A stretch of 64,000 nt of DNA, taken from assembly GCA_016794585.1 (NCBI GenBank), contig JAEUJM010000047.1, forward strand, positions 62,001 to 126,000, written 5' to 3'. Positions within the stretch are counted from its first letter, which is position 1; each line of letters begins with the position of its first letter. The DNA comes from Acidimicrobiales bacterium (GTDB taxonomy: Bacteria; Actinomycetota; Acidimicrobiia; Acidimicrobiales; DATDAH01). The notes below the pieces were generated by a model, which made no database searches, was not told where the DNA came from, and was given only the letters and a program-made list of their open reading frames with translations. The translations under genes and the position numbers were made by a program. Below, piece by piece: positions 9,027 to 18,541 of the stretch.

Positions 9027-10090
9027 GGGAGGAGCTGCTCACCCCACAGGCCACCGAGGACGAGGTGGCGGAGGAACTGGCCGACGAGGTCGGGCTGCGC
9101 CCGCGCACCCTCGACGAGTTCGTGGGGCAAGCCGAGCTGAAGGACCGCCTCCAGGTGATCCTCGAGGCCGCCCGCAAGCGGGGCCAGGCCGCGGACCACC
9201 TGCTCTTCGCGGGTCCCCCTGGTCTCGGCAAGACCACCCTGTCGGGCATCGTCGCCACCGAGATGGGGGTGGCCATGCACGTGACCTCGGGCCCCGCCCT
9301 CGAGCGCGCCGGCGACCTCGCCGCGATCCTCACCAAGCTCGACGAGGGCGACGTGTTGTTCATCGACGAGATCCACCGTCTCTCCCGCGCCGTGGAGGAG
9401 GTCCTCTACCCGGCCATGGAGGACTTCCAGCTCGACATCGTGTTGGGCAAGGGGCCCGCCGCCCGGTCCATCCGCCTCGACCTGCCCCGGTTCACGCTCG
9501 TGGGGGCCACCACCCGCACCGGGCTCATCACCGGTCCGCTGCGCGACCGCTTCGGCCTCGTGGCCCGCCTCGACTACTACGAGGTCGACGACCTCGACGC
9601 CATCGTGGGCCGCACCGCGGAGATCCTGGGCGTCCCCATCGACGGCGACGGCCGGCGCGAGATCGCCTCGCGATCGAGGGGCACGCCGCGCATCGCCAAC
9701 CGCCTGCTCCGTCGGGTGCGCGACTTCGCCGAGGTCCGAGCCGAGGGCATGGTCGACGAGGCCACCGCCCACGCCGGCCTCGCCCTGTTCGGGGTCGACG
9801 CCCTCGGCCTGGACAAGGTCGACCGCGCCATCCTCAGCGCCATTTGCGGGCACTTCGCCGGCGGCCCGGTGGGCCTCAAGACCCTCGCCATCAGCGTGGG
9901 CGAGCCCACCGAGACGGTCGAGGACGTCTACGAGCCGTTCCTCATCCAGCAGGGCCTGCTCATGCGCACCCCGCAGGGCCGGACCGCCACGCCAGCGGCC
10001 TGGCACCACCTCGGGCTGGCCGTGCCCCCGGCGGCCAACCGGTCCGCCACGCCGGGCCCGGGTCTCTTCGACGACGCCCCGCCGCTGTAA
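9023..10090 (+). CDS. ruvB: Holliday junction branch migration helicase RuvB
   Basis: 355 residues from GTG 9023. AAA+ motor of branch migration. Walker A is GPPGLGKTT, Walker B is LFIDEIHR, sensor 1 is GATTRTG, the arginine-finger region is GPLRDRF, and a C-terminal winged helix carries [10 protein letters not shown]. Last gene of the ruvCAB operon. Its TAA stop forms the first three bases of the TAACCT -10 box of the next gene. Confidence 0.97.
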   Translation: MREELLTPQATEDEVAEELADEVGLRPRTLDEFVGQAELKDRLQVILEAARKRGQAADHLLFAGPPGLGKTTLSGIVATEMGVAMHVTSGPALERAGDLAAILTKLDEGDVLFIDEIHRLSRAVEEVLYPAMEDFQLDIVLGKGPAARSIRLDLPRFTLVGATTRTGLITGPLRDRFGLVARLDYYEVDDLDAIVGRTAEILGVPIDGDGRREIASRSRGTPRIANRLLRRVRDFAEVRAEGMVDEATAHAGLALFGVDALGLDKVDRAILSAICGHFAGGPVGLKTLAISVGEPTETVEDVYEPFLIQQGLLMRTPQGRTATPAAWHHLGLAVPPAANRSATPGPGLFDDAPPL

Positions 10091-10093
10091 CCT
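10088..10093 (+). promoter_or_regulatory. -10 box (TAACCT) overlapping the ruvB stop codon
   Basis: TAACCT followed by CAC is identical to the sequence preceding aroC (34489-34497). If transcription starts 7-8 bases downstream, the mRNA begins at CTG 10101. That codon is in frame with the ligase gene and 24 bases before its first canonical start. Confidence 0.5.
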
Positions 10094-10124
10094 CACGTCT
10101 CTGCACATCCCCTTCAACAGCTCC

Positions 10125-11246
10125 GTGGGCCCCAGCCTCGGGGTCGAGGTCGAGTTCGAGCTGGTCGACCGAGACACCCGCGAGCTCTCCAGCGCCGCCT
10201 CGGCGATCCTGGAGGAGATCGGCGCGGGCCATCCCGGGGGCGAGCACCCCAAGGCCAAGCACGAGCTCTTCGAGTGCACGGTCGAGATCATCACCGGCAT
10301 CTGCCAGACCGTGGCCGAGGCCAAGGCCGACCTCGCCAGCACCCTCGCCGAGGTCAGCGAGCGGGCCGCGGCCCGCAACCTCGACCTCGTCTGCTCTGGG
10401 ACCCATCCCTTCTCGGACTGGCGGGAGCAGACCGTCACCGACAACGAGCGGTACCACCTCCTCGTGCGCGAGATGGCGCTGATGGCCCAGCGGCTCCAGA
10501 TCTTCGGGGTGCACTTCCACGTCGGCGTGCGCTCGCCCGAGAAGGCGGTGGCCATCGCCAACGCGCTCGCCGGGTACATCCCCCACCTGCTGGCCCTCTC
10601 GGCCTCCAGCCCGTTCTCCGAGGGGCGCGACACCGGCCTGGCGTCGAGTCGCAGCAAGATCTTCGAGGGTCTCCCCACGGCCGGTCTGCCCGAGCAGATC
10701 GTGAATTGGGAGGAGTTCGAGCAGTTCATGGAGACCCTCGTCTCGGCGGAGGCCATCGGCACCGTCCGCGAGGTGTGGTGGGACATCCGCCCCCACCCCG
10801 ACTTCGGCACCGTCGAGCTGCGCATGTGCGACGGCATCCCCACCCTGCGGGAGGTGGCGGCCATGGCCGCCCTCGCCCAGTCGCTGGTCCACTGGCTCGA
10901 CACGCTGCACGACCGTGGCTACCAGCTCCCGGTCTCGCGCGAATGGGTGCTGCGCCAGAACAAGTGGCGGGCCGCCCGTCACGGCCTCGACGCCTCGCTC
11001 ATCGTCGACGACCAGGGGGCCTGTCGTCCCATCCGCGACGTGATCGCCGAGTTGTTGGACGAGCTGCAACCCATCGCCCAACGCCTCGGCTGCGCCGACG
11101 AGCTGAAGGACGTCCACCAGATCCTCCAGGGGGGTGCCAGCTACGAGCGTCAGCGCCGCGTCATGGCCGACGAGGGCTCGCTCGTCGCGGTGGTGGACTC
11201 CCTCGTCCGCGAGCTGGTCGAGGACCAGCCGGGAGCTCGGCGATGA
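10125..11246 (+). CDS. YbdK-type carboxylate-amine ligase (glutamate-cysteine ligase 2 family)
   Basis: 373 residues from GTG 10125. Family motifs are LGVEVEFELV, CSGTHPFSDW, NERYH, FGVHFHVGV, WWDIRPHPDFGTVELRMCD and NKWRAARHG. YbdK proteins have weak gamma-glutamylcysteine synthetase activity in E. coli; actinobacterial members are often annotated that way, but the true substrate is unclear. The in-frame sequence before GTG reads LHIPFNSS, which resembles the start of family members. The real start may therefore be CTG 10101 (see findings). The end overlaps the next gene by 4 bases. Confidence 0.9.
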   Translation: MGPSLGVEVEFELVDRDTRELSSAASAILEEIGAGHPGGEHPKAKHELFECTVEIITGICQTVAEAKADLASTLAEVSERAAARNLDLVCSGTHPFSDWREQTVTDNERYHLLVREMALMAQRLQIFGVHFHVGVRSPEKAVAIANALAGYIPHLLALSASSPFSEGRDTGLASSRSKIFEGLPTAGLPEQIVNWEEFEQFMETLVSAEAIGTVREVWWDIRPHPDFGTVELRMCDGIPTLREVAAMAALAQSLVHWLDTLHDRGYQLPVSREWVLRQNKWRAARHGLDASLIVDDQGACRPIRDVIAELLDELQPIAQRLGCADELKDVHQILQGGASYERQRRVMADEGSLVAVVDSLVRELVEDQPGARR

Positions 11247-12466
11247 ACAGGTCCTCCGCACGACAGCAGTTCGTCGACGAGCGCTTGGACAAGTTCCTCG
11301 CGGCCCACGAGGAGGAGCTGGTGGCGTTCCGCCGCCAGCTGCACGCCCATCCCGAGCTGTCCTGGGAGGAGCACGAGACCACCGCGCTCGTGAACTCGCG
11401 TCTGAGCGTCGCCGGGCTCGAGCCCCGGGCCCTCGACACCGAGACCGGCCTGGTGCTCGACCTCGGCGATCCCGCCACCGGGCCCACCGTGGCCCTCCGC
11501 GCCGACATGGACGCCCTGCCGCTCGACGACGAGAAGGACGTCCCCTACCGCAGCACGGTCCCGGGCGCCTGCCACGCGTGCGGGCACGACGTGCACACCG
11601 CCATCCTGCTCGGCACCACCCTGGCCCTCGCCGACCTCCTCCCGGACCTCGATCCGGCCGGGCGCCTCCGACTCATCTTCCAGCCGGCCGAAGAGGCCAT
11701 GCCGGGCGGCGCCGACCACCTGTCGAAGACCGACCTCATGGACGGGGTCGACGTGATCTACGCCGTGCACTGCGACCCCTCCCTCGAGGTCGGCAAGGTG
11801 GGCATGCGGGTCGGCCCCATCACCGCCGCGGCCGACCGCATCATCATCACCCTGCACGGCCCGGGCGGTCACACGGCCCGGCCCCACCTCACCGCCGATC
11901 TCGTCCACATCGCGGGGCGCATCATCTGCGACCTGCCGGCCGGGTTCTCCAAGCTCTCGGACCTCCGCGACGCTCCCACCCTGGTGTTCGGCGCGGTGCA
12001 GGCGGGCCACGCCGCCAACGTGATCCCGTCGACCGCCGTGCTCAAGGCCACCCTGCGCTCCCAGGGTCGAGCCACGTGGGACCAGGCCCCGGCCATCATC
12101 GAGACCCTCCTGGCCTCGATCGTCGACCCCTTCGGCGCGACCTACGAGCTCGACTACGTGCGGGGATCGCCTCCGACCGACAACGACGAGCAGGCCACGG
12201 CGGTCTTCGCCGACGCCGCTCGCCTCGCCCTCGGTCCCGACAGCGTGGTGCCCACCGCCCAGAGCGTCGGCAACGAGGACTTCTCCTGGTTCCTCGACCG
12301 GGCCCCGGGCTCGTACGCCCGCCTGGGCGTCCGTCCGCCCGACGCAACGCGCAAGCTCGACCTGCACGCCAGCAGCTTCGACGTGGACGAGGCGTCCATC
12401 GGTCTGGGGGTGCGCCTCCTCACCCACACGGCCCTGCGGGCCCTCGCTGCGTACGGGGATGCCTGA
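11243..12466 (+). CDS. M20-family amidohydrolase (amino-acid/peptide deacylase type)
   Basis: 407 residues. Metal-binding and catalytic features of the M20D group are present: ADMDALP, the CGHDVHTA metal motif, QPAEEAMPGGA with the catalytic Glu pair, HGPGGHTARP in the dimerisation domain, and the later ligand region VGNEDFSWF. Relatives hydrolyse N-acyl amino acids, hippurate or IAA conjugates. The substrate here is unknown. The coupled ATGA overlap with the ligase gene suggests the two act on related gamma-glutamyl or acyl-amino-acid compounds, which is only an inference. Confidence 0.9.
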   Translation: MNRSSARQQFVDERLDKFLAAHEEELVAFRRQLHAHPELSWEEHETTALVNSRLSVAGLEPRALDTETGLVLDLGDPATGPTVALRADMDALPLDDEKDVPYRSTVPGACHACGHDVHTAILLGTTLALADLLPDLDPAGRLRLIFQPAEEAMPGGADHLSKTDLMDGVDVIYAVHCDPSLEVGKVGMRVGPITAAADRIIITLHGPGGHTARPHLTADLVHIAGRIICDLPAGFSKLSDLRDAPTLVFGAVQAGHAANVIPSTAVLKATLRSQGRATWDQAPAIIETLLASIVDPFGATYELDYVRGSPPTDNDEQATAVFADAARLALGPDSVVPTAQSVGNEDFSWFLDRAPGSYARLGVRPPDATRKLDLHASSFDVDEASIGLGVRLLTHTALRALAAYGDA

Positions 12467-13520
12467 CCCCGAGACGTCGATCGACGCGTTCGACTACGAC
12501 CTGCCCGCCGAAGCCATCGCCCAGCAGCCTGTCGAGCCTCGGGACGCGGCGCGCCTGCTGGTCGATGGGGGCCCGGAGGCCGGGCCCGCGCATCGCCACG
12601 TCCGTGACCTCCCCGAGCTGCTCGGGCCCGGCGACCTGCTCGTGGTGAACGACTCGCGGGTCCGGCCCGCGCGACTGGCCCTTCGCAAGCCCACCGGGGC
12701 CGCGGTCGAGGTGCTGTTGTTGGACCCGCTCGACGGGGCCGGCGCCACCTGGGAGGCGCTCGTACGCCCCGGGCGCCGGGTCCGGCCCGGTCAGGTGCTG
12801 CTGACGGCCGCTCCCGGCGACGATGCCCCGGTCGAGCTCGTCGAAGTGGGGGACGCCCTCGGTGGCGGTCGCCGGCGCGTTCGGCTGCTGCGCCCCGAGG
12901 CGGAGGTCCTCTCCCATGGCGAGGTGCCGCTCCCGCCGTACCTGCACGAGCCGCTCGCCGACCCCGAGCGGTACCAGACCGTGTACGCCCAGCGCCCGAC
13001 CTCCGTGGCCGCCCCCACCGCAGGCCTCCACCTCACCCCGGACCTCCTGGCCCGGTGCGAGGCCGCCGGCGCGGCGGTGGCGCGGGTCGAGCTCGGGGTG
13101 GGCATCGGCACCTTCCAGCCCATCACCGTCGACGACGTGGCCGACCACGTGGTCCACACCGAGCGCTTCGTGGTCCCCGAGGGAACCTGGGCGGCCTGCC
13201 AGGAGGCGCGCCGGGTGGTGGCGGTGGGGACCACGACCGTGCGCGCCCTCGAGAGCGCGGCGACCCTGGGCCGACTCTCGGGCCCCACCGACCTCTACCT
13301 CCGTCGCGGCCACCGGTTCGCGGTGGTCGGCGCGATGCTCACCAACTTCCACGTCCCGCGGTCGTCGCTCCTCGTGCTCGTGGACGCGTTCGTGGGGGCG
13401 CGGTGGCGGGCCCTCTACGCCGCCGCGCTCGCCGAGGGCTACCGGTTCCTGTCGCTGGGCGACGCCATGTTCCTGCCCGGGCCGCCCCTCGCAGGCCCGA
13501 CGTCGGGACGGGCGCGGTGA
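12459..13520 (+). CDS. queA: S-adenosylmethionine:tRNA ribosyltransferase-isomerase QueA
   Basis: 353 residues. It transfers and isomerises the ribosyl group of SAM onto preQ1-tRNA to give epoxyqueuosine. Family motifs are FDYDLPAEAIAQQP, NDSRVRPAR, PLPPYL, AAPTAGLHLT and LTNFHVPRSSLL. It overlaps the amidohydrolase by 8 bases and tgt by 4. With tgt it forms the late queuosine branch. No preQ1 biosynthesis genes are in this window. Confidence 0.96.
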   Translation: MPDPETSIDAFDYDLPAEAIAQQPVEPRDAARLLVDGGPEAGPAHRHVRDLPELLGPGDLLVVNDSRVRPARLALRKPTGAAVEVLLLDPLDGAGATWEALVRPGRRVRPGQVLLTAAPGDDAPVELVEVGDALGGGRRRVRLLRPEAEVLSHGEVPLPPYLHEPLADPERYQTVYAQRPTSVAAPTAGLHLTPDLLARCEAAGAAVARVELGVGIGTFQPITVDDVADHVVHTERFVVPEGTWAACQEARRVVAVGTTTVRALESAATLGRLSGPTDLYLRRGHRFAVVGAMLTNFHVPRSSLLVLVDAFVGARWRALYAAALAEGYRFLSLGDAMFLPGPPLAGPTSGRAR

Positions 13521-14635
13521 CGCTGCACCTCACCGTCGAGTCCACCGACGGCGCCGCCCGTGCCGGGACGATCACCACCTCACGTGGGGTCATCGAGACG
13601 CCGTGCTTCATGCCCGTCGGGACGCGTGCGGCAGTGCGCCTGCTCGACAGTGCCGACCTCGATGCCCTGGGCGCCTCGGTCCTGCTGGCCAACACCTACC
13701 ACCTCATGTTGCGCCCCGGCGCCGACGTCGTGCGCGACCTCGGCGGGCTCCACCGCATGATGGGCTGGGAGGGCCACGTCCTCACCGACTCGGGCGGCTA
13801 CCAGGTGTTCTCCCTCGACCCGAAGGTGGACGACGAGGGGGTGACCTTCCGGTCGACCTACGACGGGAGCACCCACCACCTCTCACCCGAGCGGGCGGTG
13901 GAGATCCAGGGCGACCTCGCCGCCGACATCGCGATGGTGCTGGACGTGTGCCCCCCGTGGCCCGCGTCGGACCGGGTGCTGCGCCTGGCCGTGGAGCGGA
14001 CCGGCGCCTGGGCGGCTCGCGCCCGATCGGCCCACGCGGCGGCCGTGGCCTCGGGTCGGGCGCCGGCGACCCAGCAGCAGTTCGGCATCGTCCAGGGCGG
14101 CGTGGAAGAGGCGCTGCGGACGGAGAGCGCGGCGCGGACGCTCGACGTGGGCTTCGACGGCTACGGCATCGGCGGCTTCTCGGTGGGAGAGCCGCGTGAG
14201 CTGATGGTCCCGGCGCTGGCGGCGACCACGGCGCTGCTGCCGGACGACCAGCCGCGGTACCTGATGGGCGTCGGGGACCCGGTGGGCCTCGTCGAGGCCA
14301 TCGCCCTCGGCGTCGACCTCTTCGACTGCGTGCTGCCCACGCGCTTCGCCCGTCACGGGACGGTGCTCACCCGCGGCGGTCGCTACAACCTGAAGGCGGC
14401 GGCGCACGCACGCGACGACCGGCCGCTCGACCCCGACTGCTCCTGCGCCGTGTGCGCACGCTGGTCACGGGGCTCGCTGCGCCACCTGATGATGGTGGCC
14501 GAGCCCACCGGCGCCCGCCTGGTCACCCGCCACAACCTGGCCTGGACCTTCGCCCTGGTCGCCTCGGCCCGTGCGGCGATCCGGGCGGGCACCCTCGACG
14601 GCCTGCGATCCGACATCCGCGCGGTTTGGGGCTAG
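13517..14635 (+). CDS. tgt: tRNA-guanine transglycosylase
   Basis: 372 residues from GTG 13517, which overlaps queA by 4 bases. The base-exchange enzyme inserts preQ1 at G34 of GUN tRNAs. Active-site DSGGYQVFSL, nucleophile Asp in LFDCVLPTR, QGG and GIGGFSVGE are present. The zinc motif is CSCAVC with a His about 12 residues later (RHL). The TAG stop doubles as the start of a TAGCCT -10 box for the yajC-secDF operon. Confidence 0.97.
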   Translation: MTLHLTVESTDGAARAGTITTSRGVIETPCFMPVGTRAAVRLLDSADLDALGASVLLANTYHLMLRPGADVVRDLGGLHRMMGWEGHVLTDSGGYQVFSLDPKVDDEGVTFRSTYDGSTHHLSPERAVEIQGDLAADIAMVLDVCPPWPASDRVLRLAVERTGAWAARARSAHAAAVASGRAPATQQQFGIVQGGVEEALRTESAARTLDVGFDGYGIGGFSVGEPRELMVPALAATTALLPDDQPRYLMGVGDPVGLVEAIALGVDLFDCVLPTRFARHGTVLTRGGRYNLKAAAHARDDRPLDPDCSCAVCARWSRGSLRHLMMVAEPTGARLVTRHNLAWTFALVASARAAIRAGTLDGLRSDIRAVWG

Positions 14636-14638
14636 CCT
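14633..14638 (+). promoter_or_regulatory. -10 box (TAGCCT) for yajC-secDF, overlapping the tgt stop
   Basis: TAGCCT fits TAnnnT and lies 65 bases before the yajC ATG, so this transcript would have a leader of roughly 58 bases. The leader contains a 7-bp hairpin at 14652-14671 (CCGGCGC...GCGCCGG). Confidence 0.4.
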
Positions 14639-14703
14639 GACCCGCCGTTCACCGGCGCCCCTGCGCGCCGGTCGCCCCACCCGTCGACCGTCCGGACCGC
14701 TCC

Positions 14704-14982
14704 ATGCAGATCGTGCTGCTCATCGTCATGATGGGCGTGTTCTACTTCATCCTGATCCGCCCCCAGCAGCGCAAGGTCAAGGAGCACCAGGCGCTCGTGG
14801 CCGCCCTCGAGGTGGGCGACGACGTGGTGACCTCCGGCGGCATCTACGGCCAGGTGACCGCCATCGACGGTGAGGTCCTGAAGCTCGAGGTCGCCGACGG
14901 CGTCGAGCTCCTCCTCGCCCGCGAGGCGATCGCGGAGCTGGTCGAGTACTCGTCGCCCGACGACGATGACGACCAGGACTAG
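14704..14982 (+). CDS. yajC: preprotein translocase subunit YajC
   Basis: 92 residues. One N-terminal membrane helix is followed by the family motif IRPQQRKVKEHQ and a small soluble domain (GGIYGQVTAIDG), ending in an acidic tail. YajC is an accessory of the SecDF complex. It is followed 12 bases later by secD, as in most bacteria. Confidence 0.95.
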   Translation: MQIVLLIVMMGVFYFILIRPQQRKVKEHQALVAALEVGDDVVTSGGIYGQVTAIDGEVLKLEVADGVELLLAREAIAELVEYSSPDDDDDQD

Positions 14983-14994
14983 GCGGGCCCGGCC

Positions 14995-16818
14995 TTGAAG
15001 CGCAAGGGGGTCGGCGGCCTCGTCGCCTTCCTCGTCATCTCCATCGGTGCCTTCGCCGCCGTCATGGTGCTCGGGTACAAGCCGCTGCTCGGCCTCGACC
15101 TCCAGGGCGGGGTCTCGGTGGTCCTCCAGCCGGCCAACGACGTCGACAGCGACCAGATCGACCAGGCCATCGACATCATCCGGAGTCGCGTCGACGCGCT
15201 CGGCGTGGCCGAGCCCGACATCTCGCGCCAGGGCGACACCATCCTCGTGCAGCTCCCCGGGGTCGAGAACCAGACCCGCGCCCTCGACCTCGTGGGCCAG
15301 ACCGCAGAGCTGCGCTTCCGGCCGGTGTGCGCCGTTCTCGAGCCCGACGTGAACGCCGCGGCGGCGCAGACCACCACGACCACGGTCCCCGCCGACGGGG
15401 ACACCACCACGACCGCGCCCGACGCCGCCACGTCCGCCACCACGGTGGCCACGACGGGCTCGTCGGCGACCGACACCACCGAGACCGGGCTCGCCCCGAC
15501 CGGTGGGTTCGTGCCGGGCGAGAGCGCCGCCGGTCTGCAGACCGACACCACCGACACCACCGGGGCCACTGACACCACTGCTCCGGCCACCACGGCGGCG
15601 ACGACGGCCACGACGGTGCCGGGCACCACGGCCACCACGGTGCCGGCCACCACCGACGCCGCCACGGGTTGCACCAGCCCGCCCACGGACCTCAACCGCA
15701 ACGGCATCACCCGGCGGGCCGACGACAAGGCCAACCAGTCGGTCGTGCTGCCCGAGATCGACCCCGAGTGCGATCCCGAGCCGGGCGATCCCGCCAAGTG
15801 CTGGGTGGCCCGCTACTGGCTCGGGCCCACCGCGCTGAAGGGCGACGCGCTCAGCGACGCCAACGCCAGCTTCCCCCAGAACGCCTGGGTGGTGAACCCG
15901 GTGTTCAAGTCGGGCGAGGACGGCATCGACCAGTTCAACGCCGTCGCCGCCCAGTGCAACACGGCGGCGCCGAGTTGCCCGACGACCCAGTTGGCCATCG
16001 TCCTCGATGGCGTGGTCATCTCCGCGCCCCAGATCCAGCAGCCGAGCTTCGAGCGCGACCAGATCCAGATCACGGGCAACTTCGACGAGGGCAGCGCCAA
16101 GGACCTCGCCCTGGTGCTGCGCTACGGCTCGCTGCCGGTCGAACTCGAGCCCCAGCAGACCCAGACCGTCTCCGCCACCCTCGGCACCGATGCCCTCCAC
16201 GCCGGCCTCGTGGCCGGGTTCATCGGTCTCGCCATCGCGACCATCTTCATGATCGCCTACTACCGGCTCCTGGGCGTGGTGGCCATCGTCAGCCTCCTCT
16301 CGGGGGCGATGATGCTGTGGACGATCATCGCCTACCTCGGTGAGACCCGGGGACTGGCGCTCACGCTGGCCGGCGTGACCGGCATCATCGTGTCGATCGG
16401 CGTCTCCCTGGACTCGAACGTCGTCTACTACGAGCACCTCAAGGAAGACGTGTCCAACGGCCGCACCCTGCGGTCGTCGGTCGAGCGCTCGTTCTCCACG
16501 GCGTTCTCCACCATCGTCAAGGCGGACATGGCCTCGATCATCGGCGCCGCCATCCTCTACTTCCTCACCGTGGGCGCCGTCCGTGGCTTCGCCTTCTACC
16601 TCGGGCTGGCGGCCCTCCTCGACCTCGTCGCCTTCTACTTCCTGCTCAAGCCGCTGGTGGCGATCATGGTCCGCAGCCGACGACTCGGTTCGCACCCGTC
16701 GTGGTTCGGCATCCCCGAGCCCGTCGCGGCGTCGGGCCTCGTCGCGGCAGGTGGCGGGCGGGCGCCCGACGTCGACGTCGACGCCGACGCCGACGATGAC
16801 GGGGAGGAGGCGCCGTGA
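14995..16818 (+). CDS. secD: protein translocase subunit SecD with Thr-rich periplasmic insert
   Basis: 607 residues from TTG 14995. TM1 is at about 7-27, with the periplasmic LGLDLQGGV start at 33-40. The P1 domain is interrupted at about 120-225 by a Thr/Ala/Asp-rich low-complexity stretch, followed by a Cys-containing segment. TM2-TM6 run from about 403 to 560, with the SIGVSLDSNVVYYEHLKE motif of the RND channel. SecDF uses the proton gradient to pull secreted proteins through SecYEG. The charged Asp-rich C-terminus is cytosolic. It overlaps secF by 4 bases. Confidence 0.95.
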   Translation: MKRKGVGGLVAFLVISIGAFAAVMVLGYKPLLGLDLQGGVSVVLQPANDVDSDQIDQAIDIIRSRVDALGVAEPDISRQGDTILVQLPGVENQTRALDLVGQTAELRFRPVCAVLEPDVNAAAAQTTTTTVPADGDTTTTAPDAATSATTVATTGSSATDTTETGLAPTGGFVPGESAAGLQTDTTDTTGATDTTAPATTAATTATTVPGTTATTVPATTDAATGCTSPPTDLNRNGITRRADDKANQSVVLPEIDPECDPEPGDPAKCWVARYWLGPTALKGDALSDANASFPQNAWVVNPVFKSGEDGIDQFNAVAAQCNTAAPSCPTTQLAIVLDGVVISAPQIQQPSFERDQIQITGNFDEGSAKDLALVLRYGSLPVELEPQQTQTVSATLGTDALHAGLVAGFIGLAIATIFMIAYYRLLGVVAIVSLLSGAMMLWTIIAYLGETRGLALTLAGVTGIIVSIGVSLDSNVVYYEHLKEDVSNGRTLRSSVERSFSTAFSTIVKADMASIIGAAILYFLTVGAVRGFAFYLGLAALLDLVAFYFLLKPLVAIMVRSRRLGSHPSWFGIPEPVAASGLVAAGGGRAPDVDVDADADDDGEEAP

Positions 16819-17963
16819 GCGGTCTCCGACGCCTCTACCGGGGCGAGAACGACTACGACTTCCGCAAGCTGTGGCGCATCGGCATCCCCCTGTCGATCAT
16901 CTTCGTGATCCTGAGCGTCGTCTCGCTGGCCACGCGCGAGCTCAACCTCGGTATCGACTTCGAGGGTGGAGGCGTCTGGGAGGTGCCCTCCGAGAGCTTC
17001 TCCGTGAGCGACGCCCGCGACGCGATGGGCTCGGTCGACGAGTCCGAGGCCAAGATCCAGACCCTCACCAACTCCTCGGGCGACACCATCGTGCGCATCC
17101 AGGCGGGGGCCGAGTCGGTCAACCGCTCCGGCGAGATCACCGAGACGCTCGCCGACGCCGCCGGGGTCGAGGCCAGCGACATCAGCGTCAGCACGGTCGG
17201 GCCGTCCTGGGGTCAGAACATCACCGACAAGGCCCTACGGGCACTGATCGTCTTCTTCGTGATCCTGGGGATCTACATCGCGCTCACCCTCGAGTGGCGC
17301 ATGGCCATCGGTGCGCTCGTGGCCGTGGCCCACGACATCATCATCAGCGTCGGCGTCTACTCGATCTTCCAGCTCGAGGTCACCCCCGCCACGGTGGTGG
17401 CCTTCCTGACCATCCTCGGGTTCTCGCTCTACGACACCATCGTCGTGTTCGACAAGGTGAAGGAGAACCAGGCGCGCGTCGGCCTGGCCAACCGGACCAC
17501 CTACACGGGTCTGATGAACCTCTCGTTGAACCAGACGCTGATGCGGTCGGTCAACACGACGTTCGTGACCATCGTGCCGGTGCTGTCGATCCTGCTGATC
17601 GGAGCCGTGCTGCTGGGCGCGGTGACCCTCGAGGAGTTCGGCTTCGCACTGCTGATCGGCCTCGTGAGCGGCGCGTACTCCTCGATCGTCGTGGCCTCCA
17701 GCCTCGTGGCCTGGCTGAAGGAGCGCGAGCCCCGCAACCGCACGCTCCGCGAGCGCCTCGAGAAGTCCTACGGCGGCCCCGTGCCCGTCACCGGCATCCG
17801 CCACGTCAGCCCGTCGTCACTGCGTGCGGCGGCCACGGCGGGCGTGGGGGCCGGCGGGCCCGCCTCCTCGGGCCCGGCGACCGGTGGCGTGGCCACGGCA
17901 CGCCCCGCGGCGCCGTCGGCGACGGCCATCCCGCCCCGGCCCCGCAAGAAGAAGAAGCGCTGA
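16815..17963 (+). CDS. secF: protein translocase subunit SecF
   Basis: 382 residues from GTG 16815. The LGIDFEGGGVWEV periplasmic start, six membrane segments, and the GFSLYDTIVVFDKVKEN motif with NQTLMRSVNT are diagnostic for SecF. A Pro/Ala-rich cytosolic tail ends in a poly-basic KKKKR. It forms the SecDF-YajC complex with its two upstream neighbours. Confidence 0.96.
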   Translation: MSGLRRLYRGENDYDFRKLWRIGIPLSIIFVILSVVSLATRELNLGIDFEGGGVWEVPSESFSVSDARDAMGSVDESEAKIQTLTNSSGDTIVRIQAGAESVNRSGEITETLADAAGVEASDISVSTVGPSWGQNITDKALRALIVFFVILGIYIALTLEWRMAIGALVAVAHDIIISVGVYSIFQLEVTPATVVAFLTILGFSLYDTIVVFDKVKENQARVGLANRTTYTGLMNLSLNQTLMRSVNTTFVTIVPVLSILLIGAVLLGAVTLEEFGFALLIGLVSGAYSSIVVASSLVAWLKEREPRNRTLRERLEKSYGGPVPVTGIRHVSPSSLRAAATAGVGAGGPASSGPATGGVATARPAAPSATAIPPRPRKKKKR

Positions 17964-17994
17964 CGCACCGGTCCGGCCCCCGGGGCGCGGCACG

Positions 17995-18000
17995 TAGACT
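17995..18000 (+). promoter_or_regulatory. -10 box (TAGACT) of a leaderless apt promoter
   Basis: TAGACT ends 6 bases before the apt ATG at 18007. Hexamer and spacing are the same as at pdxS. Confidence 0.55.
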
Positions 18001-18006
18001 GCGTTG

Positions 18007-18537
18007 ATGGCGGTCGACCCTGCGTGGCTCAAGTCCCACATCCGTGACATCCCCGGCTTCCCGAGTCCGGGCATCATCTTCAAGGACATCACGCCCCTGC
18101 TGGCCGATGTCGAGGCCTTCCGGGCCACCGTCGACGCGCTGGCCGAGGAGTTCGCCGGGCAGCAGGTCGACCGGGTGGTGGGCATCGAGGCGCGGGGCTT
18201 CATCCTCGGCGCGCCGGTCGCCTACAAGCTCGGCGCCGCGTTCATCCCGGTGCGCAAGCCCGGGAAGCTGCCCCACGACACCGAGCACCTCGAGTACGAG
18301 CTCGAGTACGGCACCGACACCCTCGAGGTGCATCGCGACGCCCTCGGTCCCGGTCACCGCGTGGTGATCATCGACGACGTGCTGGCGACCGGCGGCACGG
18401 CCGCGGCGGCCGCCGGCCTCATCGAGAAGCTGGGCGGCGAGGTCGCCGGCCTCGGTTTCCTGATGGAGCTCGAGTTCCTCGGAGGACGGTCCCGCCTGCC
18501 CGACCGCGACATCCGCTCGCTCCTGGCGTACGACTGA
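18007..18537 (+). CDS. apt: adenine phosphoribosyltransferase
   Basis: 176 residues. It salvages adenine to AMP with PRPP. The PRPP loop [14 protein letters not shown] and the family motifs [17 protein letters not shown] and [10 protein letters not shown] are intact. ATG 18007 is preferred to TTG 18004 because of the TAGACT spacing. It lies directly upstream of rel, the common actinobacterial order secDF-apt-rel. Confidence 0.96.
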   Translation: MAVDPAWLKSHIRDIPGFPSPGIIFKDITPLLADVEAFRATVDALAEEFAGQQVDRVVGIEARGFILGAPVAYKLGAAFIPVRKPGKLPHDTEHLEYELEYGTDTLEVHRDALGPGHRVVIIDDVLATGGTAAAAAGLIEKLGGEVAGLGFLMELEFLGGRSRLPDRDIRSLLAYD

Positions 18538-18541
18538 ACTC

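Noticed and set aside
8921..10903. 660-codon minus-strand frame opposite ruvB and the ligase gene
   Set aside because: Shadow; crosses two well-supported genes and has no homology-like motif.
14652..14671. Hairpin after tgt as a transcription terminator
   Set aside because: A 7-bp stem without a T run, lying downstream of the likely yajC promoter; more likely part of the leader.
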